From positions 558,001 to 622,000 of the forward strand of contig CAWFPJ010000023.1 of the NCBI GenBank assembly GCA_963817515.1: DNA of 64,000 nt, read 5' to 3'. This DNA is from DATMNI01 sp963817515 (lineage in GTDB: Bacteria; Acidobacteriota; Terriglobia; Bryobacterales; Bryobacteraceae). A program made the translations under genes and the position numbers. Position 1 is the stretch's first letter, and each line of letters opens with the position of its first letter. This document shows, piece after piece, positions 17,093-25,899 of this stretch. Below the pieces are notes generated by a model, which did not search any database, was not told the DNA's origin, and saw nothing but the letters and a program-made list of their open reading frames with translations.

Positions 17093-17545
17093 ATGCCGAC
17101 CGCCGCTTCTTCCGCCATACCGATTGACCGGGCCGAACTCCCCAGCATGCTTGCCACCCTAGCCTCATACGAGGGCTGGCTCGGCCCTTATCACCCTCAG
17201 ACTCTTTGTTTGATGGCCCAAATTGCATTCGCGTACTGGCAGGCCGGAGAACTCGATCATGCCCGCCCACTGCTCGAAAGAGTCGTCCGCGATGTGGGCC
17301 GCCATCTCGGTTGGGACCACGACCTGCGCCTGCAAGCGATTGCTGCCTTGAGAGATCTTCTTGTCGCCCGGCAGGACTACGAACGAGCAAGGGCGGTTCA
17401 ACATGAGCTTCTCGAATGCCAGATACGGCATCTGGGCAGGAATCATCCCGAGACGCTCGCGACTCGCGCCAGGCTCGCAACGATGCTGCTGGAGAAGGTG
17501 GCTGGTGAAGCCGAAAATAACCAGGGCGCCGCGGCCTTGATATGA
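17093..17545 (+). CDS. Small TPR protein (kinesin light chain-type repeats)
   Basis: 150 residues. The middle consists of about two and a half TPR_10/12-like units: LGPYHPQTLCLMAQIAFAYWQAGELDHARPLLERV, then LGWDHDLRLQAIAALRDLLVARQDYERARAVQHEL and LGRNHPETLATRARLATML. The repeated LGxxHPxTL start is typical of kinesin-light-chain TPRs. No signal peptide or catalytic domain is seen, so it is probably a cytoplasmic protein-binding adaptor. It is monocistronic and convergent with the cas-like operon. Partner unknown. Confidence 0.65.
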   Translation: MPTAASSAIPIDRAELPSMLATLASYEGWLGPYHPQTLCLMAQIAFAYWQAGELDHARPLLERVVRDVGRHLGWDHDLRLQAIAALRDLLVARQDYERARAVQHELLECQIRHLGRNHPETLATRARLATMLLEKVAGEAENNQGAAALI

Positions 17546-17581
17546 GGCCGCGGTTCTGGCAAAAGCCTCACTGATTTCAGT

Positions 17582-17603
17582 CCCCTTCGCCTCGGGGCTT
17601 TTT
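17582..17603 (+). terminator. Possible intrinsic terminator after the TPR gene
   Basis: CCCC (17582-17585) pairs with GGGG (17594-17597) across an 8-base loop, followed by CTTTTT. The stem is short, so the call is weak. It touches the stop codon of the convergent cas5-like gene. Confidence 0.35.
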
Positions 17604-18421
17604 CAGAGGCTGTGCTCCGAGTATACGCCCGGAACACAATAATGCACAAAGCCCGGCCCGGCATTGTGAACTTCCAGCGGCACCATGGTTTCGACGAACT
17701 TTCGATCCACACCGCGCCGCACTTCGGTGGGCGCAAACGAATTCAGTGCCGCGAACGATGCCTTACTCCCGAAGTCGTCCAATGCCACCCGTTGACCCCG
17801 TGCAGGCATTCTTGTACCGGCGTCATCTACTGGCTCTGTGAACGCCGGGTCCAATACCGTTTGCCGGGTGCCGCTCAAATATTGCACGAAGCTTCCGCGT
17901 TTGCCCACGTACTGGATCGCCGGAGCAGCCTGAAGTAGCAATGCGATCAACTCGGGTGGACAAGTTCTCAAATCGAACGCCAGGCTAATAGTTCCGCTGT
18001 AGTGCACGAACTCGCGCATGGCGATGGTGGCGCGATAGAGCGGCAAATCCGGGTTGCGCTTACGTTCCACATCGCGCGTCTCCTGCCGGACGCTCTGGAT
18101 GGTGCCAGTCACACAGGCATGCTGCGGCACTCCAATCCTCAACCTCGCTCCTGCCAACCATTGCACCACGACGTCCGGATTCCCGGTTAAGCCGTTACCC
18201 AATGCTGCGTCAAGGAAGGCCATCTTGACTGCGTACGGCGTCGGCGTCAGAAGCGTCTTGCCTGCCGTCGACGTGGCGCGTGAACTCTTCAACGAAAACA
18301 AAGACACTGGAGCATACTGAAACACCAGCCACCGGCCTGCGTCCTGAATGTCCTGCGCCGGGTTCGGTTCTTCACTCGGCTGGGAAGTTGAGGCAGGATC
18401 GTCAAGAACAAGCGTGGCCAT
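17603..18421 (-). CDS. Cas5-like protein of an orphan Cascade operon
   Basis: 272 residues, last gene of the three-gene operon, starting 5 bases after the cas7-like stop. A variable N-terminal 30 residues precede RWLVFQYAPVSLFSLKSSRA, then TAGKTLLTPTPYAVKMAFLDAALG, which matches the Cas5 pattern in which a first beta strand is followed by a proline-rich TPTPYAVKMAFL motif and helix. The remainder holds several beta strands (RATIAMREFVHYSGTISLAFDL; YVGKRGSFVQYL) compatible with a RAMP fold. Cas5 normally caps the 5' handle of the crRNA. The assignment rests on this motif plus position after a DevR/Cas7 gene; sequence alone is moderate support. No catalytic residue of the self-cleaving Cas5d type is evident. 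Confidence 0.62.
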   Translation of the reverse strand: MATLVLDDPASTSQPSEEPNPAQDIQDAGRWLVFQYAPVSLFSLKSSRATSTAGKTLLTPTPYAVKMAFLDAALGNGLTGNPDVVVQWLAGARLRIGVPQHACVTGTIQSVRQETRDVERKRNPDLPLYRATIAMREFVHYSGTISLAFDLRTCPPELIALLLQAAPAIQYVGKRGSFVQYLSGTRQTVLDPAFTEPVDDAGTRMPARGQRVALDDFGSKASFAALNSFAPTEVRRGVDRKFVETMVPLEVHNAGPGFVHYCVPGVYSEHSL

Positions 18422-18426
18422 CGGAA

Positions 18427-19365
18427 TCAGAGCTCCGTGGAAGTTTTTTCTAGCAGAGCTACGCCCTCCGCCAAACTCTCGAAGAAGCGGGCGTGCACAG
18501 CGTCGGGAGTAATGCTATTAAGTGTCCCGGCAATGGAATCGATGTCCTGGCGGTAGCGTTCCGAAAGCGGGCTGAGCATGGGGGCCGGCAGGTAAGAAGT
18601 TGAGGACGTCAACACTCCCGAGCACTCCAGAATGTGAGGGCTTTGCGTATTGAGTTGAGCACCCGCCGGCTTGATCAGGGTAGCCAACAACGCCTGCACC
18701 GCGGCTTGTTGGCGCGACAATCGTGCATGGCTCGAAACCACGAGTTCACGGGTTACGTCATTCACGCCGACTCTCGAGAGTTCCAGGTGGCAGACCAGCG
18801 CGTATACGCCGGAACTTGCGGGCCGATGGAAAACCGTTTGGGCGCCCGCAATGGTACCCTCGCCTCGCGGCGCCGGGCTCGCCACCTTACGCCGCTCCGG
18901 TTCGTACTTGACGTGAAAATACTGCTCCGTATGGACCTTGTTCGGTATCCCCACCACCCACCCGAACTCCGCGCACGATTTTCTCGGGACCGTTATTCCT
19001 TCCGTGAACAAGGTCCCGGCCACATCGGTCACCGCGCAGCGCGTCAGCATCTCCGTCTGGACTTCCACAGCCCCTTTCCCTTTGATGGCGCTCTTGAACT
19101 CCGCATCCACGGTAATGCGATCCGGACTGCCTGCTGCCGCCCCGGTTGAGAGCGGCTCGCCTCGCGCCCGCAGGATGGCGGTCAGGTGGCGCACATAGAT
19201 ATGCTTGAACATGTCGCCGGAGACCGCATTAACGCAGTGCCGCTTGCCGGTTGCGTCAATCACGTGGACCATTCGCGTCTGCTGCTGGTTCCCTTCGGTG
19301 CCCTCGCTATTCAGGTTGTGAAGCGCAAGTGTTACCTCCGCGCATAGCGACAGCGACTGAATCAT
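18427..19365 (-). CDS. Cas7/DevR family protein (Cascade backbone-like)
   Basis: 312 residues. The first 60 residues carry the DevR/Cas7 signature: ALHNLNSEGTEGN, then TRMVHV and NAVSGDMFKHIYVRHL. In the family these correspond to the LNxEGxxGN and SGNxxKHxH blocks of Cas7 type I-A/DevR proteins, which polymerise along the crRNA. The middle has AVTDVAGTLFTEG and KSCAEFGWVVGIPNKVHTEQYFHVKYEP, also usual for this group. Its ATGA overlaps the end of the upstream cas8-like gene (19362) and it is followed 5 bases later by the cas5-like gene. In Myxococcus xanthus a homologous devT-devR-devS set regulates development; whether this one uses guide RNA is unknown. This is the firmest assignment of the three. 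Confidence 0.82.
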   Translation of the reverse strand: MIQSLSLCAEVTLALHNLNSEGTEGNQQQTRMVHVIDATGKRHCVNAVSGDMFKHIYVRHLTAILRARGEPLSTGAAAGSPDRITVDAEFKSAIKGKGAVEVQTEMLTRCAVTDVAGTLFTEGITVPRKSCAEFGWVVGIPNKVHTEQYFHVKYEPERRKVASPAPRGEGTIAGAQTVFHRPASSGVYALVCHLELSRVGVNDVTRELVVSSHARLSRQQAAVQALLATLIKPAGAQLNTQSPHILECSGVLTSSTSYLPAPMLSPLSERYRQDIDSIAGTLNSITPDAVHARFFESLAEGVALLEKTSTEL

Positions 19366-20804
19366 ACCGGGATTGCCCGCACCAGTTCGGGTTCAACTTC
19401 CGCCGCGGAAATCTTACTACGAAGGCACGAAGCCAGTCCACAGAGCAGCGATCCGGCGGCCACGTTGGAAGGCAGTCGCTCCAGGAGCTTGGCAAAGGCT
19501 TCCATCTCGTCGTTCTGAATCCGCGCGGCGCGAAGACCCATCGCATGACGCCTGGCGGTTTCCACATTGAAGCTGGAAACGAAAGCGGACACCGTCGCCA
19601 ACAGTTCGTCTCTTCCCAACAGCCCGGCCCTGCGGATGTCGGAGAGAAGCCCATAACGAATTTCGCGATGATCCAGCCGGCCGTTGTGGCGAGCCGCTTG
19701 CGCTCCCACGGTTGCGCCGCGAACCGCAGCCGCCACGGCTAGCAGGCCTGGATTCCGCATCAGCATTCGAAGCTCCGGATCACGGCTCAGGATGGGAGCC
19801 ACCCCATTTACGGTGAACTGTGGAAGCACCCAGTGGTCTTGAGCCCGTCTCTTGAATAAAAGCATTCCATAACCTGCGAGAAATTCCACAAACTCCGCTA
19901 TCGATTCCTGCCATCGAGTCTGAAACGTACGGTGGTACTGCTTCAACAACGCGAATTCGTCGGAATGACTGTCGGTTAGCCGCCGTAAGACAACATCATG
20001 CTCACCCAAAGTCTGAAGCCACGATTGAGCCTGCTGCGGTGTGCGCAGCTCAAACCAGTCGGGGATGGCGAGCTGCTCCGTTGCCATTAGCGTATGCGCC
20101 TGGCCCATGTCCTTATAATGAGTGACCGATAGCCCGTGCACCCACCGGCGGGGCCGGCGGTATATTTCGGCGTGTTCAATCAGCAGGCGCGTCAGGCCAA
20201 GCACCGCCCGGCAATCCATCTTTACGGCAGTTCCACCAAGCCGGAGATCCCGGAAGGCAGCAACCGTTGCCATAAACTGTGCGTACGGTACGTCTGCGGG
20301 AATCGGACAATAGAGGCGGAGGTCGCCGGAGGCAAACCAGCCGGCGCTGCCCTCGAAGTACCCGCGGAAACGCAGCCACTCGATGAACGGCTCTGCCCAT
20401 CGATCCTTGGTTTTGTCCTTTCGATTCGTGCCGCTGGGCTTCAGCAGTGCGTAGCCCTTGGCAGCATGCGGATTGAATAATTGAACCAGGGGCCACGAAA
20501 ATACGAAGCGCGGGCAGCCGTGAAAGCATTCCCAGACTCTGGCCTCCCATTCTTCCCGCCTCATTTTCGCAAAGCGCAACACCACGTTGTTGGGTCCGCC
20601 ATAGGCCTTCATTCTTCCCGCGATCGAATACATGCGGCTCACCGCCGCGGGCGCACAGGAGACGGCGCTGTCTCCAGCGGCCCCAGCGGCGTGCGACTGA
20701 ACGATCCTCTCCGGCGGCAAACTCGGAGCCGCCTTTCTTGGCAGCAGGAGATAGCAAAAAATACGGAAGGCCGCCGTTTTTCGGATCGCAGACCGCAGCC
20801 GCAC
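19362..20804 (-). CDS. Putative Cas8/DevT-like large subunit of the orphan Cascade operon
   Basis: Up to 480 residues from GTG 20804. The first ~57 residues look poorly protein-like; an internal ATG at 20633 (MYSIAGRMKAYGGPNNVVLRF) may be the real start, and an out-of-frame ATG at 20808 has a better AAAAGG site. No catalytic motif is seen. The body is mostly alpha-helical with a central segment LRLYCPIPADVPYAQF and a C-terminal helical part (AFAKLLERLPSNVAAGSLLCGL). I assign it as a large subunit from size, position directly upstream of and overlapping a DevR/Cas7 gene, and helical character, not from a clear family motif. It could equally be an unrelated co-opted protein. It begins the operon, with an AT-rich region before it. 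Confidence 0.45.
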   Translation of the reverse strand: MRLRSAIRKTAAFRIFCYLLLPRKAAPSLPPERIVQSHAAGAAGDSAVSCAPAAVSRMYSIAGRMKAYGGPNNVVLRFAKMRREEWEARVWECFHGCPRFVFSWPLVQLFNPHAAKGYALLKPSGTNRKDKTKDRWAEPFIEWLRFRGYFEGSAGWFASGDLRLYCPIPADVPYAQFMATVAAFRDLRLGGTAVKMDCRAVLGLTRLLIEHAEIYRRPRRWVHGLSVTHYKDMGQAHTLMATEQLAIPDWFELRTPQQAQSWLQTLGEHDVVLRRLTDSHSDEFALLKQYHRTFQTRWQESIAEFVEFLAGYGMLLFKRRAQDHWVLPQFTVNGVAPILSRDPELRMLMRNPGLLAVAAAVRGATVGAQAARHNGRLDHREIRYGLLSDIRRAGLLGRDELLATVSAFVSSFNVETARRHAMGLRAARIQNDEMEAFAKLLERLPSNVAAGSLLCGLASCLRSKISAAEVEPELVRAIPV

Positions 20805-20870
20805 TCATCCTTTTATTGTCTTTTGTAGATTACACTGTATTGTATATCATAGACGCCATTCGAGGAATCG
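20805..20870 (-). promoter_or_regulatory. AT-rich upstream region of the cas-like operon
   Basis: This stretch is far more AT-rich than its surroundings. On the minus strand it contains TATGAT (20846-20851) as a candidate -10 box and an AAAAGG site next to the ATG at 20808. No convincing -35 box is seen. The rest of the gap to 21034 shows no repeats and in particular no CRISPR-like units. Confidence 0.3.
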
Positions 20871-21034
20871 CATTTTTGGAGGAGCCATCGAATACGCAAT
20901 GAGGCGCATTCGTCTAATCCTGCTTGCGGGCCGGTCATAGGGCATATTGTCGCGTTAACCATTTGCCGTCTTGTGGACGCTACAAGATCGAGCCTGTTGT
21001 GTTAAAATCACTTAGTTCTTCTCGCACAACACCT

Positions 21035-24000
21035 ATGTTGAAACCAATGCAGGGGCGGTTATTACTCCTTTTCGGGCTGATCTCCGCGTCAACGCTCTGT
21101 TTCGGCCAGGCGGGCCGGACCGAGCTTTTTGGCAAGATTCAAGATCCTGCGGCTCTTCCGGTGTCAAAGGCCCAGGTTGAAGCTGAAGACCAGGCTACGA
21201 TGGTCCGGTATTCCGCCGTTTCCGACGAACTTGGCGAGTATCACCTCCTGGGGTTGCCGGCCGGACAGTACGTGCTGACTGTCCAGCAGCCCGGCTTCCG
21301 AACCCACCGTCAGTCGGGCATCACTTTGGGATTGGCAAATCGGACCGCCCTCGATGTAAAACTTGAGGTCGGACAGCCCTCGCAGTCTATTGACGTGACC
21401 GCCGAAGCGCCCCTATTGCAAACGGCGAGTGGGGAAGTGAGTCTGAACGTTGAAGAAAAGAAAATATCCACGCTCCCGCTGGACGGACGCAACTTCATTC
21501 CGTTAGTTACGCTGGCCCCGGGCGTTGCGCTTCCCAATGGCCAGTTCCTGCCGCGAATCAACGGCAGCAGGCCGCGCACCAACGAATACATCTACGACGG
21601 CATCAGTGTTCTGCAGCCGGAGCCCGGCCAGGTGGTGTTCTATCCGATCATTGACGGCATGGCGGAGTTCAAGCTCAACATCAACGCATACTCTCCCGAG
21701 TATGGCAGGTCAAACGGCGGCACTGTGATGGTGATTGGAAAATCCGGAAGCAATGAGTTTCATGGCAGTGTGTTCGAGTTCTTTCGCAACGAAGCGTTGA
21801 ACGCCAGGAACCTGTTCGCGCAGGCGGGCCCGAAGCCCGAGTTCCGCCGCAATCAATACGGTTTGACGCTGGGCGGACCCGTCCAGACCAACAAGACGTT
21901 TTTCTTCGTCGATTGGCAAGGCTCCCGGCTGCGCACCGGCACCACGCGGTTCAGCACCGTGCCTACACTGGCGCAGCGGCAAGGCGTCTTCGCCGCGGCA
22001 ATCTACGATCCGGCAACGTCGCCCCGCGTGCCGTTTCCGAACAACACCATCCCGACCTCGCGCTTCGATCCACTGGCGGTTCAGGTTTTGCAGCACTATC
22101 CGGTTCCGAACCTTCCGGGGGCCGCTAACAATTACGTGCTCACCGCGACCGAACCTGATAATCAAGACCAGTTCGATACACGGCTCGACCACTACTTCGG
22201 CGAGAAACACCGCGTATTTGGACGCTACACTTACTTTCGCGACGATGATACGCCCGTGACTCCACTGCCGGACGGCAGCGGCAGCCTTACCTCCGGCGTG
22301 ATCGGGCATGCGATCACGCGGGGGGATGCTTTGGCCGGTGATTACAACTTGACGGTGTCGCCCACCATGCTGAACCAGTTTCGCGTCGGGTACTCACGCC
22401 GCGGCCTGGACCAAACCTCGCTTCAGAACGGCGGCATCACCGTACCCGGACTCCCGGCGAACTCGTTTGCCTCCGCGCTGCCTATCTTCAACGTCAGTGG
22501 TTTTCAACAGATTGGTCCCACCACCGCCGCCAATTCGAACTTCACCACCTCGATTACCGAATTCCTGGACACGTTTTCCATAGTTCGCCGCAGGCACACC
22601 ATTAGGTTCGGCGTCGACATTCGGCGCGAGGCGCTGGATGTACTCAACCCACCCAACCCCACCGGCTCGTTCACCATCAACACCACCGGAACCAACAGTT
22701 CGGCGGCCGCCGGCGGGAACGCGATTGCGTCGCTGCTGCTGGGGCAGGTGAACGCGTTCACCATCGACATCCAGAAGCAGGTTATTCAAGAGCGGGCACA
22801 CATTGCGGAGTTTTTCATAGGCGACGATTGGAGAGTTTCCAATCGCCTGACCCTGAACATCGGCACGCGCTACACCCTCAACTTCCCGTCCACGGAAGTC
22901 CACAATCAAGGCGCCGTCTTCAACCTGGGCAGCCAGGTGTTGGATTTCCCGCATACGGCGCGCAACCTGGAGTGTTGCGATTTCGGGCCGCGTTTGGGTT
23001 TGGCCTACCAGGTCAGCGACAGTTGGGTGGTGCGTTCGGGTTATGGAATGGTCTTTTTCGAGCAGTCCGGCATTACAACTCCGTTCACGCTTCCGCAATT
23101 TCCATTCGTTCAGACCCTGGGGCAGCAGTCGCCGGACAACATTAACCCGGCGTTCGTGCTGTCCAGCGGTCCCACGGTTCAACCCACAACTCCGAATCCC
23201 AATTCCGGCCTGGGCCAGGGCGTGTTCGGAGTTCAACGCGATAACGGATCGGGCTACTCGCAGCAATGGAATTTCACGGTCCAGAAGACCTTCGGCCGAA
23301 ACTTGAATTTTGAAGCCGGCTACCTGGGCTCGAAGAACACGCGGCTGGGCATTCCCGACGCCAACATCAATCAATTGCCGAGCCAGTACCTGGCGATGGG
23401 TTCAGCCCTGTTGGCCACCGTGCCCAATCCCTATTTCGGACAAATTCCCGCGTCATCTTCGCTGGGAAAGGCAACCCTGGCACAGCAGCTGTTGTTGCGC
23501 CCGTACCCGCGTTTCACCACGGTGGCCCTGTTCCGCGACAACGTCGGCAATTCGAAATACAACGCGTTCGAGGCCAAACTCGAAAAGCGCGTTTCGCGGG
23601 GACTCACGTTTACCGCCTCCTATACTTTTTCCAAGCTGCTTGACGACGCTTCGAGCGTCTTCTCGCAAACCATCTTCACCGGGCCCGTACTGAACACCAC
23701 CGGGGCCGCGGACGCCTACAACCGCCACCTGGAGAAGGATGTTTCAAGCGGCGACATTCCGCAGACATTTGCGGTGGGTTGGGTCTACGACATTCCGCGC
23801 ATCTGGAAGTTGGCGGGATGGCAAATCGCTGGCCTGGTGCGTGCGCAAACTGGCGACGCCGTCGCTGTCACGCAGGCGACCAACAACAATTCGAGTCTGG
23901 GCTTCGCGGTCCAGCGGCCCAACCGGATCAGCAATCCCAACCAGCTCGACGGTCGCAGCGTAGCGAAATACTTCAACACCGCGGCCTTCACCGCCGCGCC

Positions 24001-24253
24001 TCAGTTTGTCATTGGAACCAGCTCCCGCAACCCGGTTCGCGGTCCGGGGTTGCAGAACGCCGACCTCATGATCGGAAAGACGTTTCGCATCAGCGAGCGC
24101 CTGAACCTGGAATTTCGGGCTGAGGCATTCAATGTTTCCAACACGCCTCCGCTCAACGATCCCAACGGAAGCTTTGGCTCCGCCGCGTTCGGCACCATTG
24201 CCAGTGCCGGCAATCCCCGCGACTTCGAGTTCGTAGTCAAAGTCCACTTCTAG
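21035..24253 (+). CDS. Oar-like TonB-dependent receptor with N-terminal carboxypeptidase-regulatory domain (copy 1)
   Basis: 1072 residues from ATG 21035; upstream codons in the same frame lack a signal peptide. Signal peptide MLKPMQGRLLLLFGLISASTLCFGQ, then a CarboxypepD_reg domain (ELFGKIQDPAALPVSKAQVEAED to YVLTVQQPGFRTHRQ), a plug-like part with LPLDGRNFIPLVTLAPGV and DGMAEFKLNINAYSPEYGRSNGG, and a long beta barrel ending in NLEFRAEAFNVSNTPP and a terminal FEFVVKVHF aromatic strand for Bam recognition. Such Oar-type proteins are abundant in Acidobacteria and import polymers or export products across the outer membrane. It is intact, unlike the copy at 55109. Substrate unknown. It starts divergently from the cas-like operon. 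Confidence 0.88.
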   Translation: MLKPMQGRLLLLFGLISASTLCFGQAGRTELFGKIQDPAALPVSKAQVEAEDQATMVRYSAVSDELGEYHLLGLPAGQYVLTVQQPGFRTHRQSGITLGLANRTALDVKLEVGQPSQSIDVTAEAPLLQTASGEVSLNVEEKKISTLPLDGRNFIPLVTLAPGVALPNGQFLPRINGSRPRTNEYIYDGISVLQPEPGQVVFYPIIDGMAEFKLNINAYSPEYGRSNGGTVMVIGKSGSNEFHGSVFEFFRNEALNARNLFAQAGPKPEFRRNQYGLTLGGPVQTNKTFFFVDWQGSRLRTGTTRFSTVPTLAQRQGVFAAAIYDPATSPRVPFPNNTIPTSRFDPLAVQVLQHYPVPNLPGAANNYVLTATEPDNQDQFDTRLDHYFGEKHRVFGRYTYFRDDDTPVTPLPDGSGSLTSGVIGHAITRGDALAGDYNLTVSPTMLNQFRVGYSRRGLDQTSLQNGGITVPGLPANSFASALPIFNVSGFQQIGPTTAANSNFTTSITEFLDTFSIVRRRHTIRFGVDIRREALDVLNPPNPTGSFTINTTGTNSSAAAGGNAIASLLLGQVNAFTIDIQKQVIQERAHIAEFFIGDDWRVSNRLTLNIGTRYTLNFPSTEVHNQGAVFNLGSQVLDFPHTARNLECCDFGPRLGLAYQVSDSWVVRSGYGMVFFEQSGITTPFTLPQFPFVQTLGQQSPDNINPAFVLSSGPTVQPTTPNPNSGLGQGVFGVQRDNGSGYSQQWNFTVQKTFGRNLNFEAGYLGSKNTRLGIPDANINQLPSQYLAMGSALLATVPNPYFGQIPASSSLGKATLAQQLLLRPYPRFTTVALFRDNVGNSKYNAFEAKLEKRVSRGLTFTASYTFSKLLDDASSVFSQTIFTGPVLNTTGAADAYNRHLEKDVSSGDIPQTFAVGWVYDIPRIWKLAGWQIAGLVRAQTGDAVAVTQATNNNSSLGFAVQRPNRISNPNQLDGRSVAKYFNTAAFTAAPQFVIGTSSRNPVRGPGLQNADLMIGKTFRISERLNLEFRAEAFNVSNTPPLNDPNGSFGSAAFGTIASAGNPRDFEFVVKVHF

Positions 24254-24283
24254 CCGGCCGACAGCCTACAATGTGAGGTAGTC

Positions 24284-24772
24284 ATGGATACACGACGCTC
24301 GTTGGTTTTGGGGCTGCTGGCCACGGGCCTGCTGCCCGCACAGGACGCGCAGCCAACCGTCCAAATCACGGGAGCGGTCAAACAGGCGCTGACGCTCTCT
24401 GCCGACGATCTTGCGAAAATGCCGCGCGCAACCGTGCGCACCACCAACAACGGAATGGAGACGGTCTACGAGGGCGTCTGGCTCCATGACGTATTAAAAA
24501 AGGCCGGTGTTCCGCAGGGGAGCGAACTCCGCGGCAAGGCGCTTGCCGGCTATGTGCTCGCCGAGGCGCAGGACGGCTACCAGGTTGTCTTCTCGCTCGG
24601 CGAACTCGATCCTGCTTTTATCGACAATGAAATTCTGCTGGCCGATACCGCCAATGGCAAGCCTCTGTTCGGCGCGCAGGGGCGGTTCCGCCTGGTCGTG
24701 CCGAAGGACAAACCGGGAGCACGCTCGGTCCGAATGTTGACCAGGCTGGAAGTCGTTCAGTTGAGGAAATAG
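24284..24772 (+). CDS. Periplasmic molybdopterin-dependent oxidoreductase domain protein
   Basis: 162 residues. MDTRRSLVLGLLATGLLPAQ is a Tat- or Sec-type signal. The mature part resembles the sulfite-oxidase-like Oxidored_molyb domain in its short form: VQITGAVKQALTLSADDLAKMPRATV, VYEGVWLHDVLKKAGVP, GYVLAEAQDGYQVVFSLGELD and FRLVVPKDKPGARSVRMLTRLEVV. No conserved Cys ligand is present at the site where sulfite oxidases hold the metal, as is common in these small proteins, so catalysis is uncertain. It opens a three-gene plus-strand operon with a molybdate-sensing-like regulator and a dihaem peroxidase. Confidence 0.68.
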   Translation: MDTRRSLVLGLLATGLLPAQDAQPTVQITGAVKQALTLSADDLAKMPRATVRTTNNGMETVYEGVWLHDVLKKAGVPQGSELRGKALAGYVLAEAQDGYQVVFSLGELDPAFIDNEILLADTANGKPLFGAQGRFRLVVPKDKPGARSVRMLTRLEVVQLRK

Positions 24773-24777
24773 TCATC

Positions 24778-25899
24778 GTGAAAACGCGCGTCGAGAACCG
24801 GCTGGCCCAGATTCGAAAGAGCAGAGGCGTAGGTGCCTCGGACCTGGCACGCCGCGTCCATGTGAGCCGCCAGACCGTTTACGCGATCGAAGCCGGAACG
24901 TACGTTCCCAACACCGAAGTTGCGCTGAATCTGGCGCGCGAGTTGGAGGTGACGGTCGACGAGCTATTCTCGCTCCAGGAGGGATCCCAGCAAACGCCCG
25001 AATCTCTGGCTGCCGAGGTGCTTAGCGCAACATCGCCGGCGAAGGGCCAGCCGGTTCGAATTTGCCAGATCGGATCGCGCTGGGTCAGCGTTCCGGTCAG
25101 CGCCTCTCCTTATTACATGCCGGAGGCCGATGGCATCATCAAGCGAACCGGACGGACCAATGGCCGTGCGGATTTGGTTGTGTTCGCAAAGGAAGAAGCC
25201 GCCCAGAAGCGGCTGGTGTTAGCTGGGTGCGACCCGGCCACCGGTCTTCTTTCCCGAATGGTGGAACGGATCAGCGGGGTGGAGATCGTGGCCGCCGCGG
25301 CCTCGAGCAAGCTTGCCCTCACCTGGCTCAGCGAAGGAAAGGTGCACATCGCGGGCTCGCACCTGGAAGATCCGAAAACCGGCGAATTCAATTTGCCTTT
25401 TATCCGCAAACAGTTTCCGAACGAAGATTTCATCGTCGTCACGTTTGCGCGTTGGGAGGAAGGCCTGATCATCGCCTCCGGAAACCCGAAGAGTGTGCGT
25501 AAGATCGAGGATCTGGGCCGGAAGAATATCAAATTTGTGAATCGGGAGCCCGGTTCGGGGAGCCGCGCATTGTTGGATCAACTCCTCGGAAAGGCCGGGA
25601 TGGACGCGCAGAAGGTCCAGGGATACGACCGGGTCGCCTACGGTCACCTTGCGGCTGCTTATTGTGTGGTTTCCCGGGAAGCCGATGTTTGCCTAGCGAC
25701 GCGGTCTGCGGCTCAAACTTTTGGTCTGGATTTTATTCCACTCCACAGTGAGCGCTACGATCTGGTGATGCGCAAGCGGACCGCGGATCTGCCGGCGGTC
25801 AAGGCCTTCCTGGATGTCCTGCAGCGAGCTACACTGCGCCGCAAGTTAGAGGTACTGGCCGGGTATGACACGTCTGAGACGGGGGCGCTGGTTGCCTAA
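24778..25899 (+). CDS. XRE-type HTH regulator fused to a periplasmic-binding-protein-like (molybdate) domain
   Basis: 373 residues from GTG 24778, five bases after the previous stop. Residues 1-65 form an XRE helix-turn-helix (LAQIRKSRGVGASDLARRVHVSRQTVYAIEAGTYVPNTEVAL). Residues about 95-365 match the PBP_like domain (PF12727): RADLVVFAKEEAAQKRLVLAGCDPA, VHIAGSHLEDPKTGEFNLPF, KFVNREPGSGSRALLDQLL and LDFIPLHSERYDLVM; the GSGSR motif is typical of molybdate/tungstate-linked members. It likely acts as a cytoplasmic one-component sensor of oxyanion or cofactor state, controlling this operon and perhaps the orphan modA. The ligand is inferred from family and neighbours. Confidence 0.78.
   Translation: MKTRVENRLAQIRKSRGVGASDLARRVHVSRQTVYAIEAGTYVPNTEVALNLARELEVTVDELFSLQEGSQQTPESLAAEVLSATSPAKGQPVRICQIGSRWVSVPVSASPYYMPEADGIIKRTGRTNGRADLVVFAKEEAAQKRLVLAGCDPATGLLSRMVERISGVEIVAAAASSKLALTWLSEGKVHIAGSHLEDPKTGEFNLPFIRKQFPNEDFIVVTFARWEEGLIIASGNPKSVRKIEDLGRKNIKFVNREPGSGSRALLDQLLGKAGMDAQKVQGYDRVAYGHLAAAYCVVSREADVCLATRSAAQTFGLDFIPLHSERYDLVMRKRTADLPAVKAFLDVLQRATLRRKLEVLAGYDTSETGALVA

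Noticed and set aside
17603..20804. CRISPR-associated transposon (Tn7-like) cargo
   Set aside because: No TnsB, TnsC or TniQ-like gene and no end repeats were seen near the operon.
20899..20940. 13-codon leader peptide (MRRIRLILLAGRS) upstream of TonB copy 1
   Set aside because: The GGAGGAG motif is about 15 bases too far from the ATG, and no attenuator-like structure follows.
17546..21034. CRISPR array near the cas-like operon
   Set aside because: Both flanks of the operon were read for regularly spaced direct repeats and none were found; nor elsewhere in the window.
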